From contig JBGSNZ010000040.1 of the NCBI GenBank assembly GCA_041739345.1, forward strand, positions 1 through 64,000: a stretch of 64,000 nucleotides of DNA, written 5' to 3'. Below the pieces are notes generated by a model. It saw nothing but the letters and a program-made list of their open reading frames with translations, did no database searches and had not been told where the DNA came from. Below are positions 7,468 to 17,052 of the stretch, in pieces. The position numbers and the translations under genes are program-made. The DNA comes from DIGJ01 sp041739345 (lineage in GTDB: Bacteria; Bacillota; Clostridia; Lachnospirales; Lachnospiraceae). Every line of letters begins with the position of its first letter. The stretch's first letter is position 1.

Positions 7468-9251
7468 GTAAAAAAATGAAAAAGCTCCTTATCCTTAACA
7501 TTCCTTATCTTGTGTTGGGGCTGCTGTTTACCAAGCTGCCAGAATCGTGGAGCTATGCAAGCGGTACAGATTTTGGAGAAAAGATACTCAGCTTAGGCGA
7601 GGGCTTTTCAAAAGCCCTTGAAGTACCGCTACCATCATTTTACCCAACTGACTTACTGATTGGGCTTGCCATTGGTGGCTTGCTCCGACTGGTGATTTAT
7701 GTACGCAGCAAGAATGCCAAGAAATACCGTAAGGGTGTGGAGTATGGCTCTGCCCGGTGGGGCAACGCAAAGGACATTGAGCCTTATGTAGACCCCACAT
7801 TCCAAAACAATGTGATACTCACCCAAACGGAACGGCTTACCATGAACAACCGCCCCAAAGACCCCAAGACCGCACGAAATAAAAATGTGCTAATTGTGGG
7901 AGGCTCCGGTAGCGGTAAAACAAGGTTTTGGCTCAAACCAAACCTTATGCAGTGTCACAGCTCCTATGTTGTCACCGACCCCAAAGGCTCAATCGTCATT
8001 GAATGCGGCAAGCTGCTGCTTCGTGAGGGCTACAAAGTGAAAATCCTAAACACTATCAATTTCAAAAAATCTATGCACTACAATCCTTTTGCCTATATCA
8101 GAAGTGAAAAGGACATTTTGAAGCTCGTCACCACTCTAATTGCCAATACCAAGGGCGAGGGCAAAGCAGGCGATGATTTTTGGGTGAAAGCAGAAACCTT
8201 ACTCTATACCGCCCTCATTGCCTACATTTACTATGAAGCTCCCGAGCGTGAGCAGAACTTCACAACGCTAATTGAGTTTATCAATGCCAGTGAAGTCCGT
8301 GAGGACGATGAGGAGTTTAAGAACAATGTGGATTTGATGTTTGATAGGCTTGAGGAAAAAGACCCACAGCACTTTGCGGTAAGGCAATATAAGAAATACA
8401 AATTAGCCGCAGGCAAGACCGCTAAGTCTATCCTTATTTCTTGTGGTGCAAGATTAGCCCCCTTTGACATTAAAGAGCTTCGGGAGCTGACCGCCTATGA
8501 CGAACTGGAGCTTAATGCTCTTGGGGACAGAAAAACCGCCTTGTTTATCATCATCAGCGACACCGATGCAACATTCAACTTTCTTGTATCCATGTGCTAC
8601 ACACAGCTTTTCAATTTGCTATGTGATAAAGCCGATGATGTGTACGGTGGTCGCTTACCTGTTCATGTGCGGTGCTTAATTGATGAGTGTGCCAATATAG
8701 GGCAGATACCCAACTTGGAAAAGCTCATGGCTACCATTCGTAGCCGTGAAATCTCCGCTTGCCTTGTGTTGCAGGCACAGAGCCAGTTAAAAGCACTCTA
8801 CAAGGACAATTCCGATACCATTATCGGCAACTGTGACAGCATGATTTTTCTTGGGGGCAAGGAGAAAACCACCCTCAAGGACTTAACCGAAACCCTTGGC
8901 AAAGAAACCATTGATATGTTCAATACTTCCGACACAAGGGGCAGTCAACGCAGCTATGGTATCAATTATCAACGGCTTGGAAAAGAGCTTATGTCAATGG
9001 ACGAGCTTTCCGTTATGGATGGCGGTAAATGTATCATGCAGCTTAGAGGTGTTCGACCCTTTTTCAGTGAGAAGTACGACATCACAAAGCACCCAAAATA
9101 CAAGTACCTATCTGACTATGATAAGAAAAATGCCTTTGACATTGAAAAATTCTTATCCACCAAACTAAAGCTCAAAGGAAATGATGTGTACGAGGTCTAT
9201 GATATGAGCAAAGAAGAAATAACCGAGCCAAAGCCCTCAGACGGGCAATAA
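7464..9251 (+). CDS. virD4: VirD4/TraG type IV coupling protein
   Basis: A 595-residue membrane-anchored ATPase that links the relaxosome to the secretion channel. Two N-terminal hydrophobic segments (about 8-25 and 60-80) are followed by Walker A GGSGSGKT (146-153), YVVTDPKGS, Walker B CLIDECANIG (404-413) and the TraG/TraD segment LVLQAQSQLKALY. Length and layout match Gram-positive T4CPs. The start overlaps the PcfB gene. A terminator-like hairpin follows the stop. Confidence 0.93.
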   Translation: MSKKMKKLLILNIPYLVLGLLFTKLPESWSYASGTDFGEKILSLGEGFSKALEVPLPSFYPTDLLIGLAIGGLLRLVIYVRSKNAKKYRKGVEYGSARWGNAKDIEPYVDPTFQNNVILTQTERLTMNNRPKDPKTARNKNVLIVGGSGSGKTRFWLKPNLMQCHSSYVVTDPKGSIVIECGKLLLREGYKVKILNTINFKKSMHYNPFAYIRSEKDILKLVTTLIANTKGEGKAGDDFWVKAETLLYTALIAYIYYEAPEREQNFTTLIEFINASEVREDDEEFKNNVDLMFDRLEEKDPQHFAVRQYKKYKLAAGKTAKSILISCGARLAPFDIKELRELTAYDELELNALGDRKTALFIIISDTDATFNFLVSMCYTQLFNLLCDKADDVYGGRLPVHVRCLIDECANIGQIPNLEKLMATIRSREISACLVLQAQSQLKALYKDNSDTIIGNCDSMIFLGGKEKTTLKDLTETLGKETIDMFNTSDTRGSQRSYGINYQRLGKELMSMDELSVMDGGKCIMQLRGVRPFFSEKYDITKHPKYKYLSDYDKKNAFDIEKFLSTKLKLKGNDVYEVYDMSKEEITEPKPSDGQ

Positions 9252-9277
9252 GCACTGCCGTTTACGGTGGTGCTTTT
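9252..9277 (+). terminator. intrinsic terminator after virD4
   Basis: GCACTGCCG-TTTA-CGGTGGTGC followed by TTTTC, directly after the virD4 stop and before the next ribosome site. Confidence 0.6.
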
Positions 9278-9301
9278 CATATATACCCTGCCACATGGAA
9301 A

Positions 9302-9357
9302 GGAGGTGTTGCCCATGATTGTGGTGATATAACGCTGTCAGAGTACAGCGTTTTTTA
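9302..9357 (+). promoter_or_regulatory. five-codon leader plus terminator upstream of maff2
   Basis: GGAGGTG (9302-9308) is correctly spaced for ATG 9315, which opens a five-residue peptide (MIVVI, stop 9330-9332). The stop overlaps a hairpin AACGCTGT-CAGAGT-ACAGCGTT with T6 (9331-9357). A translated mini-ORF whose stop sits in a terminator stem is the layout of a ribosome-controlled attenuator. The next gene starts 53 nt later. The function is inference. Confidence 0.45.
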
Positions 9358-9409
9358 TTGCAGAACTCTATCGACCAAACCAAAAACAACTTTAAAGGAG
9401 AACAACAAT

Positions 9410-9622
9410 ATGGAATTTTTTAATCAGGCAGTAACAGTATTGCAGACACTCGTAATCGCTCTTGGTGCAGGACTTGGCATTTGGGGAGTTATCAACCTTT
9501 TGGAGGGCTACGGTAACGACAACCCCGGTGCAAAATCGCAAGGTATGAAGCAACTCATGGCAGGCGGTGGCGTAGCACTCATCGGCATGACTCTTGTACC
9601 GCTTCTCAGCGGATTGTTCTAA
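9410..9622 (+). CDS. Maff2-family small membrane protein (possible pilin-like channel subunit)
   Basis: A 70-residue protein with two hydrophobic helices (about residues 8-28 and 50-70) separated by a polar loop containing EGYGNDNPGAKSQGMKQLMAGGG. I recognise the Maff2 family, placed next to VirB6 in Tn1549-type ICEs; its size and two-helix layout resemble VirB2-type subunits. AAAGGAG precedes ATG 9410. It is followed 10 nt later by the VirB6-like gene. Confidence 0.85.
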   Translation: MEFFNQAVTVLQTLVIALGAGLGIWGVINLLEGYGNDNPGAKSQGMKQLMAGGGVALIGMTLVPLLSGLF

Positions 9623-9632
9623 GGGGTAGCTT

Positions 9633-10496
9633 ATGGACTTTATCCTTGATGCCATAAACGAGTGGATTACTAACCTGCTCGTTGACGGTATTATGGGTAA
9701 TTTAACAGGCTTGTTCGATAACATCAATTCGGAAGTAGCAAGGATTGCAGGAGATGTAGGAAAAACACCGTCACAATGGAATGGCGGTGTTTTCTCCATG
9801 ATTGAGAACTTATCGGACACCGTTATTATGCCCATAGCCGGAATAATTTTGACCTTTGTGATGTGCTACGAACTGATACAAATGGTCATTGACAGAAACA
9901 ATATGCACGACTTTCCACCCTCGGACATTTTTAAGTGGATGATGAAAACCTTTATTGCTGTGGTGCTTGTGACAAATACATTTCCCATTATGATGGGGAT
10001 ATTTGATGTGGCACAATCGGTAATACAAAATGCAGCAGGGGTAATCCTCACCGATACCGCCGTGGGTGTTGATACACTGGACTCCCTGCGTGAAAGTCTA
10101 CTTGAAATGAATATAGGCTCGCTTTTGGGGCTGTATCTGCAAAGTTTCCTCATGGGTATTATCATGTGGGCATTAAGCGTTTGCATCTTTATTATCGTGT
10201 ATGGCAGAATGCTTGAAATCTACCTTATGACCTCACTTGGTGCAATCCCTATTGCTACCATGCAGAGTAAGGAATGGAACATGGGACAAAACTATCTAAA
10301 GGCTCTGCTTGCCCTCGCCTTTCAAGGCTTTCTCATTATGGTGTGCGTGGGCATTTATGCGGTGCTTATTCAGTCAATCGCAACAGATGGTGACCCCATC
10401 GGAGCAATTTGGACTTGCATGATGTACACGGTGCTACTCTGCTTTGCCCTCTTTAAGACAGGAACACTGGCAAAGAGCATTTTCTCGGCTCACTAA
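9633..10496 (+). CDS. VirB6/TrbL-like inner membrane channel protein (CD1112 type)
   Basis: A 287-residue polytopic membrane protein with about six hydrophobic segments (for example IIMPIAGIILTFVMCYELI, FIAVVLVTNTFPIMMGIF, LGLYLQSFLMGIIMW, LLALAFQGFLIMVCVGIYAV). The long hydrophilic N-terminus and central position between Maff2 and PrgI match the VirB6/TrbL subunit of ICE type IV secretion systems. It has no signal peptide. GGGGTAGCTT gives a weak ribosome site, so coupling to maff2 is likely. Downstream synteny is broken by two AT-rich cargo genes. Confidence 0.85.
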   Translation: MDFILDAINEWITNLLVDGIMGNLTGLFDNINSEVARIAGDVGKTPSQWNGGVFSMIENLSDTVIMPIAGIILTFVMCYELIQMVIDRNNMHDFPPSDIFKWMMKTFIAVVLVTNTFPIMMGIFDVAQSVIQNAAGVILTDTAVGVDTLDSLRESLLEMNIGSLLGLYLQSFLMGIIMWALSVCIFIIVYGRMLEIYLMTSLGAIPIATMQSKEWNMGQNYLKALLALAFQGFLIMVCVGIYAVLIQSIATDGDPIGAIWTCMMYTVLLCFALFKTGTLAKSIFSAH

Positions 10497-10565
10497 AATT
10501 AGCAGATTAGCTCTATATGTAAGCTGATTGAAGTGCTATAATATTTGACAAGGAGGTGACAAGGG

Positions 10566-11036
10566 ATGTTTAAAGATTTAGAAAATACCACGGAAAGCCG
10601 AATAATCTACGATTATGATGATATATTTGCCCAACTCAAAGAAAGAGGCATTACTTTTTCACAATTAAAAGAAACCTTGGCTTTAAGCGAGGATTGTTTT
10701 CAAGCAATCAAGAACCATGAAATAATGCCTTTTGAAGATGAATCGAAAATCAAGACATATCTTGATATAAAATCCACTTTCATGAAAAAGGAATATTATT
10801 TTGAATTTCCTTTGACATCAGAGGGCATTGCGGATAAATGGAAAGCAATTAAACTCTTTGAAAAAATGAAGTTACGCAAGTTCTCAATTTTAGTAGATAG
10901 GAACCCCAAAGGCGAAAATAGGTATAAAATTATTGGCAATATCGGTGGCTCGATTTATGAGCGTGAAGAACATTTCGCTTATGACACAAGTGCAATCATT
11001 GTATTCTACTCTTATATCGAGGAATATTTAAGCTGA
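10566..11036 (+). CDS. unrecognised AT-rich cargo protein, 156 aa
   Basis: I do not recognise this protein. It is soluble, acidic in its first half (YDYDDIFAQLKERGITFSQLKETLALSEDCF resembles a helix-turn-helix) and ends with a beta-rich part (FSILVDRNPKGENRYKIIGNIGG). It has its own TATAAT (about 10537) and AAGGAGGTGA. It is inserted with the next gene between virB6 and prgI, which are normally neighbours, and is more A+T-rich than both. It is probably accessory cargo, possibly defence or anti-defence, but nothing in the sequence proves a role. Confidence 0.7.
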   Translation: MFKDLENTTESRIIYDYDDIFAQLKERGITFSQLKETLALSEDCFQAIKNHEIMPFEDESKIKTYLDIKSTFMKKEYYFEFPLTSEGIADKWKAIKLFEKMKLRKFSILVDRNPKGENRYKIIGNIGGSIYEREEHFAYDTSAIIVFYSYIEEYLS

Positions 11037-11104
11037 ATTTGTCAAATTCACACTATGTGCATGGCGATTTAAATGCTATAATACACAATGAGGAGGTGAG
11101 AAAT

Positions 11105-11446
11105 GTGGACTATAATGGTGTAACCTATACAGGTAAGGACTTTATGGGTTTAGGTTGGTTTGGACAATGTGTAATTCACTTAATTGACGCTGGGAAAAAA
11201 GAAGAACTATCTGTCATTCTTAGTAAAATGTCAGATGAGAGCCTAGTTACCTACATTACCGAGAAATATGACACAAGATTTTCATCAGGAACATATAACA
11301 TTACAGCATTAAATGCTTTCTTTGCAAACTGGGTTCATTACGCTGAAAGTCGAAAATCCGGGGTGTTCGGAGAAGAAAACGGATTGCTTATCATTCTATC
11401 ACTTATTTTAAGTGAAACAGAAAACCAGATTACAAAATTTAATTAA
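11105..11446 (+). CDS. unrecognised AT-rich cargo protein, 113 aa
   Basis: Unrecognised 113-residue protein beginning MDYNGVTYTGKDFMGLGWFGQCVIHLIDAGKKEELSVIL. I start it at GTG 11105, preceded by GAGGAGGTGA; an upstream TTG at 11039 has no ribosome site. A TATAAT lies at about 11078-11083, so like its left neighbour it has its own promoter. The two upstream regions resemble each other (gctataata ... gaggaggtga or caaggaggtga), which suggests the pair was gained together or sequentially into the same junction. Confidence 0.65.
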   Translation: MDYNGVTYTGKDFMGLGWFGQCVIHLIDAGKKEELSVILSKMSDESLVTYITEKYDTRFSSGTYNITALNAFFANWVHYAESRKSGVFGEENGLLIILSLILSETENQITKFN

Positions 11447-11462
11447 TACTATTGCTTTATTA

Positions 11463-11505
11463 CAAAAGCATTCTTATTGGTTTTTCCGGTAGGGGTGCTT
11501 TTTTA
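11463..11505 (+). terminator. intrinsic terminator before prgI
   Basis: AAAAGCA (11464-11470) and TGCTTTTTT (11496-11504) bracket a GGTTTTTCCGGTAGGGG loop region. It ends the cargo pair and stands directly in front of the prgI ribosome site. Confidence 0.5.
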
Positions 11506-11526
11506 TTGTTCAGAAAGGAGGATTTT

Positions 11527-11961
11527 ATGGCTTATGTACCAATTCCAAAAGATTTAAGCAATGTGAAAACAAAAGTAGCACTTAATCTCACCAAACGGCA
11601 GATCATCTGTTTTTCGGCGGCACTGGCGGTAGGATTACCGCCTTTTTTCATTCTCAAGGACTACATCGGTGTAAGCCCTGCGGTACTGGTAATGATGTTT
11701 CTCATGCTGCCGCTGTTCATGCTTGCCATGTACGAAAAGCACGGTCAGCCCCTTGAGGTAATACTCAAAAACTATGTATCGGTGCGTTTTCTGAACCCCA
11801 AACAAAGACCTTACATGACGGATAATTTCTATCCACTACTGGAACGGCAATATCAATTAGACAAGGAGGTAAATAGCATTGTCAAAAATCGAAAAGAAGC
11901 CCGTAAAGCTCACACGAGCAGAAAGGCAGAGCATCGCAACTGCGGTGCAAAGAGCGAATAA
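11527..11961 (+). CDS. PrgI family type IV secretion membrane protein
   Basis: A 144-residue PrgI-type protein (VirB3-like subunit). Two adjacent transmembrane segments (about residues 25-45 and 52-72, IICFSAALAVGLPPFFIL and VLVMMFLMLPLFMLAMY) are followed by the conserved ...HGQPLEVILKNYVSVRFLNPKQRPY. I choose ATG 11527 with GAAAGGAG upstream. The last 83 bp overlap virB4, the usual tight coupling of a VirB3/VirB4 pair. The basic C-terminal tail (KNRKEARKAHTSRKAEHR) lies in the overlap. Confidence 0.88.
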   Translation: MAYVPIPKDLSNVKTKVALNLTKRQIICFSAALAVGLPPFFILKDYIGVSPAVLVMMFLMLPLFMLAMYEKHGQPLEVILKNYVSVRFLNPKQRPYMTDNFYPLLERQYQLDKEVNSIVKNRKEARKAHTSRKAEHRNCGAKSE

Positions 11962-14275
11962 CAAGCCCAAAGGAGTAAAGTCGGCACAGGACAGTATCCC
12001 TTACCGTCATATCTTCCCCGATGGCATCTGTCATGTGGGCGATAAGCTCTACACCAAAACCCTGCAATTTGGTGACATCAACTATCAGATCGCACAGAAC
12101 GAGGACAAAACCGCCATCTTTGAAAGTTGGTGCGATTTCCTCAACTACTTTGACAGCACTATCAAGTTTCAGCTCACATTCCTCAACACCACAGCCAATG
12201 CAAAGGATTATGAAAAAAGCGTATTCATTGCTCCACAAGCAGATGATTTTGACAGTATCCGAACAGAATATACCGAGATGCTGCATAATCAGCTTTCAAG
12301 GGGCAACAATGGGCTTGTAAAAACAAAGTACCTCACATTCGCCATTGAAGCGGATAATATCAAAATTGCAAAGCCAAGGCTTGAGCGTATTGAAAATGAC
12401 CTGTGGAACGCTTTTAAGCGGCTTGGGGTACAGCTTACTTCCCTTGATGGCAGAGAACGGCTGAAGCTTATGCACAACATTCTTAGAATGGGTGGAAACG
12501 ACCCCTTTGCCTTTGAATGGAAATGGCTTGCGCCCTCGGGGCTTTCTACAAAAGACTTTATCGCTCCGGCCTCCTTTGAGTTTAAGGAAAAAGGCACATT
12601 CCGCACAGGGGACAAATACGGTGCAATGTCCTTTTTACAGATACTTGCTCCCGAACTGAATGACCGTGTATTATCGGATTTTTTAGAAATGGAAAGCAAC
12701 CTCATTGTCACTATGCACATTCAGTCGGTTGACCAAATGAAAGCTATCAAGACCATTAAGCGTAAAATTACAGACCTCGACAAGATGAAAATTGAGGAAC
12801 AAAAAAAGGCAGTACGTGCAGGGTATGATATGGATATTATCCCCTCCGACCTTGCCACCTACGGCGGTGAAGCGAAAAAGCTCCTTGCCGATTTGCAGAG
12901 CCGTAACGAGCGAATGTTTTTAATGACATTTCTTGTGCTGAATACTGCTGACAGCAAAAAGGAGCTGGACAATATCCTGCTGCAAGCAAGCGGTATTGCC
13001 AACAAGCACAACTGCACCCTCATAAGGCTTGACTATCAGCAGGAACAGGGCTTTATGTCCTCTCTGCCACTTGGAAAATGCCTTGTGCCTATTCAGCGGA
13101 GCTTGACCACCTCAAGCACCGCTATTTTTGTACCCTTTACCACGCAGGAGCTGTTCCAGTCCGGCGGTGAAGCCTTGTACTATGGGCTGAACGCTCTGTC
13201 AAGCAATCTTATCATGGTAGACCGCAAACAGCTTAAAAACCCCAACGGACTAATCCTTGGTACGCCCGGCAGCGGTAAGAGCTTTGCCGCAAAGCGTGAA
13301 ATCACCAATGTGTTTCTCATCACCACTGATGACATCATCGTGTGTGACCCTGAGGGAGAATATTTTTCACTTGTGCAAAGGCTCAAAGGACAAGTTATTA
13401 AAATATCGCCCACAAGCAGCCAGTACATCAACCCTATGGACATCAATCTGAACTACTCAGAGGACGATAGCCCTCTTGCGCTAAAGAGTGATTTTATCCT
13501 CTCCCTTTGTGAGCTGATTGTTGGTGGCAAGGACGGATTGACGCCCGTTGAGAAATCCATTATTGACCGTTGTGTGACCCTTGTATATGCTGAGTATCTT
13601 GCCGACCCCGACCCTACTAAAATGCCCATCTTAGGTGATTTATATGATGTTCTTGGCAGGCAGAAGGAAAAAGAAGCCAAACATATCCGCTCCGCCCTTG
13701 AAATCTATGTCACAGGTAGCCTTTCGGTTTTTAACCATCAGACCAATGTGGATATTCAAAACCGCCTTGTCTGCTTTGATATTAAGGAATTGGGCAAGCA
13801 GCTTAAAAAGCTGGGTATGCTTATTGTGCAAGACCAAGTGTGGAATAGAGTAACGGTAAACCGTGCGGAAAAACGCTCCACTCGCTACTATATGGACGAA
13901 TTTCATCTGCTCTTAAAAGAGGAACAGACTGCCGCCTATTCAGTGGAGATTTGGAAACGCTTTCGTAAATGGGGCGGTATTCCCACAGCCATTACGCAGA
14001 ACATCAAAGACCTGTTATCCTCTCGAGAGGTGGAAAATATCTTTGAAAACAGCGATTTTGTGTATATGCTAAACCAAGCCGCAGGCGATAGACAGATACT
14101 TGCAAAGCAACTTAATATTTCGCCGCATCAGCTCTCCTATGTAACCGGCAGCGGTGTCGGTGAGGGACTGCTCTTTTATGGAAATGTCATCTTGCCTTTC
14201 GTGGATAAATTCCCGACAAACACCGAACTTTACAGCATTATGACAACTAAATTGGGCGAGACCAAACAGGGGTGA
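11879..14275 (+). CDS. virB4: VirB4-type conjugation ATPase
   Basis: A 798-residue VirB4/TraE ATPase that powers channel assembly and DNA export. The N-terminal half is the VirB4 CagE-like domain. Walker A GTPGSGKS is at residues 461-468, preceded by LKNPNGLIL, and Walker B RYYMDEFHLLL is near residue 670, followed by SVEIWKRFRKWGGIPTAITQNIKDLL. TTG 11879 is preceded by AAGGAGGTAAATAGCA inside prgI; there is no better start. Full length for the family. Confidence 0.93.
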   Translation: MSKIEKKPVKLTRAERQSIATAVQRANNKPKGVKSAQDSIPYRHIFPDGICHVGDKLYTKTLQFGDINYQIAQNEDKTAIFESWCDFLNYFDSTIKFQLTFLNTTANAKDYEKSVFIAPQADDFDSIRTEYTEMLHNQLSRGNNGLVKTKYLTFAIEADNIKIAKPRLERIENDLWNAFKRLGVQLTSLDGRERLKLMHNILRMGGNDPFAFEWKWLAPSGLSTKDFIAPASFEFKEKGTFRTGDKYGAMSFLQILAPELNDRVLSDFLEMESNLIVTMHIQSVDQMKAIKTIKRKITDLDKMKIEEQKKAVRAGYDMDIIPSDLATYGGEAKKLLADLQSRNERMFLMTFLVLNTADSKKELDNILLQASGIANKHNCTLIRLDYQQEQGFMSSLPLGKCLVPIQRSLTTSSTAIFVPFTTQELFQSGGEALYYGLNALSSNLIMVDRKQLKNPNGLILGTPGSGKSFAAKREITNVFLITTDDIIVCDPEGEYFSLVQRLKGQVIKISPTSSQYINPMDINLNYSEDDSPLALKSDFILSLCELIVGGKDGLTPVEKSIIDRCVTLVYAEYLADPDPTKMPILGDLYDVLGRQKEKEAKHIRSALEIYVTGSLSVFNHQTNVDIQNRLVCFDIKELGKQLKKLGMLIVQDQVWNRVTVNRAEKRSTRYYMDEFHLLLKEEQTAAYSVEIWKRFRKWGGIPTAITQNIKDLLSSREVENIFENSDFVYMLNQAAGDRQILAKQLNISPHQLSYVTGSGVGEGLLFYGNVILPFVDKFPTNTELYSIMTTKLGETKQG

Positions 14276-14341
14276 GTCCATAAATATTGCTATATTTTGG
14301 CGAAAGGAGGTGGTATAATGATATAAATGGAGGGTGTTGCA

Positions 14342-15211
14342 ATGAATATAGAAGGAACGATTGAACTTATCTCTAATTCAGCAGAAAGCTTTTGGACAAG
14401 CGGAAATATTATTGCAATTGTTGTTGCCTTAATTTCTATTTTGGGATCAATATTTGTTGCGTGGAGAAGCGAGAAAAATGCTCGAGAAATAAGCAAAAGC
14501 AACAATGAAATTCAAAAGAAAATAAATGATGAGAATATTGCTTTGCAAGAAAAATGGAATAATGAAACACTACAATTCCAAGAGAAGATAAATAAAGCCA
14601 ATATTGATGCTAATTTGATTGCAAGTGCAAGAATTGAATGGATACAAAAAGTGCGAAATCTTTCAGCTGAGTTATTATCATTGTATTTCTCAATGCTTAA
14701 TTCAAAAGATGCTGAGAAAATCCAAACAGCTTTTAACCATTCGATAGAAAAGACGGAATTATTGGTTTTATATTTTGGGCATGAAGATGATAAAGCAAAA
14801 AACGAGGATTTGGATATTCTTCTTAATAAAGAAAGCAATATCGGTAAAAACGAATTGATTGTGCGTTTTGCAATATCATTATCTCAAAAATTTAATAAAT
14901 ACAATGCTTTTATCCAAGATGGAGGATTAAGCGAACTTCAAAAATCTATCAATAAAGCTCAGCAAGAGATGTATCGCAATGCTGAAAAGGTTAAGATTGG
15001 AGAATATTATCACGAAGAAGCTGAAGAGATGATGGATGTGGAAGAACCGCAATATCAAACTGAAGATGTTCTTTATGTAGATCGACTAGAAGCAAAAAAG
15101 CGAGCTAAAGTAAATGAAATAACTGATTTGCAAAACGATTTAATTTTTTTAAGAAATATAATTAGAACTTATTTGAAAATCGAATGGAACAAGGCAAAGT
15201 CAGCTAAATGA
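14342..15211 (+). CDS. unrecognised membrane-anchored coiled-coil cargo protein
   Basis: A 289-residue protein with one N-terminal transmembrane helix (about residues 22-40, NIIAIVVALISILGSIFVAW) and a long polar coiled coil (about 45-95, rich in Glu, Lys and Asn). A helical domain follows, with ASARIEWIQKVRNLSAELLSLYFSM. ATG 14342 has GGAGG nine nt upstream; an ATG at 14327 overlaps that site. The single-helix plus ARxxWIxxxR layout resembles small membrane proteins found in defence islands and phage-exclusion loci, but I cannot name a family. It interrupts virB4 and the CHAP gene, is AT-rich, and is followed by a strong terminator. Confidence 0.7.
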   Translation: MNIEGTIELISNSAESFWTSGNIIAIVVALISILGSIFVAWRSEKNAREISKSNNEIQKKINDENIALQEKWNNETLQFQEKINKANIDANLIASARIEWIQKVRNLSAELLSLYFSMLNSKDAEKIQTAFNHSIEKTELLVLYFGHEDDKAKNEDLDILLNKESNIGKNELIVRFAISLSQKFNKYNAFIQDGGLSELQKSINKAQQEMYRNAEKVKIGEYYHEEAEEMMDVEEPQYQTEDVLYVDRLEAKKRAKVNEITDLQNDLIFLRNIIRTYLKIEWNKAKSAK

Positions 15212-15222
15212 CAAATTCAACT

Positions 15223-15247
15223 AACCCACCCATTGAGGTGGGTTTTC
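15223..15247 (+). terminator. intrinsic terminator before the CHAP gene
   Basis: AACCCACC-CATTGA-GGTGGGTTTTC, 12 bp after the upstream stop, followed by TTATGCCCAAAATCAAAAAAGGAGG, the same spacer type seen at other module starts. Confidence 0.75.
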
Positions 15248-15276
15248 TTATGCCCAAAATCAAAAAAGGAGGTCTT

Positions 15277-17040
15277 ATGAAAAAACAATCAAGGCTACAA
15301 TTTACCGAAGAAGAACGAGCCGACCCTACTTTAGAAAATCCCATTGCAAAATCGGAAAAAGCAGCTGATAAACTGGAAAAGGCACAAGCTAAAATACCGA
15401 AAAAAACGGTCAAGACCAAAGAACGCACCTTTGATGCCGAAACAGGCAACCCAAAGGTGCGTTTGCATTTTGAGGAAGTGGATAAACCAAAGCCACTCTC
15501 CAAACTGGAATATAACCTAAGAAAAGCTCCGCAAAGAGCCGCCCTATCTTCTATTCACAAAAAAATTAGCGAAGATGAGCAAGACAATTTGGGGCTTGAA
15601 GCGGCACACAGTATGGAAAAGGCAGGAGAATTTACAGTTCGTCGTGTGCAAAGTGCCTACCACTCCCACAAGCTAAAGCCCTACCGCAACTTGGTAAAAG
15701 CGGAGAAAAAGAGCGTACAAGCCGATATAAATGTCCTTTATAAGAAAAATTTGAGGGATAACCCACAGGCGGCAAGCAACCCTATTTCTCGATTTCAGCA
15801 AAAGAGGGCTATAAAAAAGCAGTACATTGCTGCACGATATGGCAAAGGCACTAATTCGGCACAAACCACAGTCACCACCGCTAAATCAGCGTTCAAAAAA
15901 GGTGCAGATACGGTGTCAAAATCGGCGGCTGCAATCGCCAAAAATCCAAAGGTGCTGTTTATTATTCTTGTTTTACTTCTGCTTATTGCCGTTATCAGTA
16001 GTGCGGTGTCCTCCTGCTCGGTGATGTTTCAAGGAGCAATATCAAATGTGGTGTTAACCTCGTACACCTCTGAAAATGAGGAACTTATTGCCGCAAATGA
16101 CGATTACACCGCACTGGAAACGGCACTGCAAGCACAGATTGATAGTATCGAAAGGGATTATCCCGATTATGATGAGTACCGCTATGACTTAGCTACCATA
16201 GGACACGACCCTCATCAGCTTGCTTCCTACCTTACCGCCTTACAGAAATATTTCAAAGCAAGCGAAGTACAGGGCGAATTGCAGAGAGCTTTTGAAAAGC
16301 AATACAAGCTCACTCTTACCGAAACGGTGGAGGTACGCTATCGCACCGAAACAAGGACGGACACATGGACAGATGAGGACGGCACTTCACATTCTGATAC
16401 TTATACCGTGGAAGTACCCTATGACTATTACATCTTGAATGTGAAGCTCACAAACAACTCAATAAATACCGTGGCAAACAGCCTGCTTACCCCCGAACAG
16501 CTAGAAATGTACAATGTCTATCTGCAAACCAAGGGCAACAAACCTCTGCTATTTGGCGGCGGCTCAATAGATGGCAGCCCCTCTACCGATTTAAGCGGTG
16601 TAGAGTTTGTAAATGGAGAAAGACCGGGCAACCAAAACACCGTGGATATTGCACTTTCACAGGTGGGCAATGTGGGCGGTCAGCCTTACTGGTCATGGTA
16701 TGGCTTTAACAGCCGTGTAGAATGGTGTGCCTGCTATGTGTCATGGGTGCTTAATCAAGCAGGATACAGTGAGCCTAAGTTTGCCGCCTGTCAAAGCCAA
16801 GGTGTGCCATACTTCTCCTCAAATGGACGATGGGCAAACCATGGATACAGTAACGTTGCCCCCGGTGATGTTATCTTCTTTGATTGGGATGGCGATGGGC
16901 ATTCCGACCATGTGGGCATTGTTATCGGCACAGACGGTAGCCGTGTCTATACCGTGGAGGGCAATTCCGGCGATGCCTGTAAAGTCAGAGATTATGACCT
17001 AAACAGCAGCGTGATTATGGGCTATGGACTTATGAATTAA
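15277..17040 (+). CDS. CHAP-domain cell-wall hydrolase of the transfer apparatus (CD1108 type)
   Basis: A 587-residue protein. A basic, cytoplasmic N-terminal region of about 220 residues is followed by one transmembrane helix (about 227-247, VLFIILVLLLLIAVISSAVSSC), a stalk, and a C-terminal CHAP/NlpC-like domain. WCACYVSWVL (Cys484/Cys486), HSDHVGIV and VEGNSG supply the expected Cys, His and polar residue. It probably opens peptidoglycan for the mating channel, as VirB1-like hydrolases do. ATG 15277 is preceded by AAAAAAGGAGG; upstream in-frame codons overlap the terminator and are not used. Confidence 0.88.
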   Translation: MKKQSRLQFTEEERADPTLENPIAKSEKAADKLEKAQAKIPKKTVKTKERTFDAETGNPKVRLHFEEVDKPKPLSKLEYNLRKAPQRAALSSIHKKISEDEQDNLGLEAAHSMEKAGEFTVRRVQSAYHSHKLKPYRNLVKAEKKSVQADINVLYKKNLRDNPQAASNPISRFQQKRAIKKQYIAARYGKGTNSAQTTVTTAKSAFKKGADTVSKSAAAIAKNPKVLFIILVLLLLIAVISSAVSSCSVMFQGAISNVVLTSYTSENEELIAANDDYTALETALQAQIDSIERDYPDYDEYRYDLATIGHDPHQLASYLTALQKYFKASEVQGELQRAFEKQYKLTLTETVEVRYRTETRTDTWTDEDGTSHSDTYTVEVPYDYYILNVKLTNNSINTVANSLLTPEQLEMYNVYLQTKGNKPLLFGGGSIDGSPSTDLSGVEFVNGERPGNQNTVDIALSQVGNVGGQPYWSWYGFNSRVEWCACYVSWVLNQAGYSEPKFAACQSQGVPYFSSNGRWANHGYSNVAPGDVIFFDWDGDGHSDHVGIVIGTDGSRVYTVEGNSGDACKVRDYDLNSSVIMGYGLMN

Positions 17041-17052
17041 GGAGGAAACTAT

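Noticed and set aside
11039..11104. Upstream TTG start for the 113-aa cargo protein
   Set aside because: No ribosome site precedes it, whereas GAGGAGGTGA stands just before GTG 11105.
10566..11446. The two adjacent small cargo genes as a toxin-antitoxin pair
   Set aside because: Each has its own promoter-like sequence and start, they do not overlap, and no toxin or antitoxin motif is recognisable.
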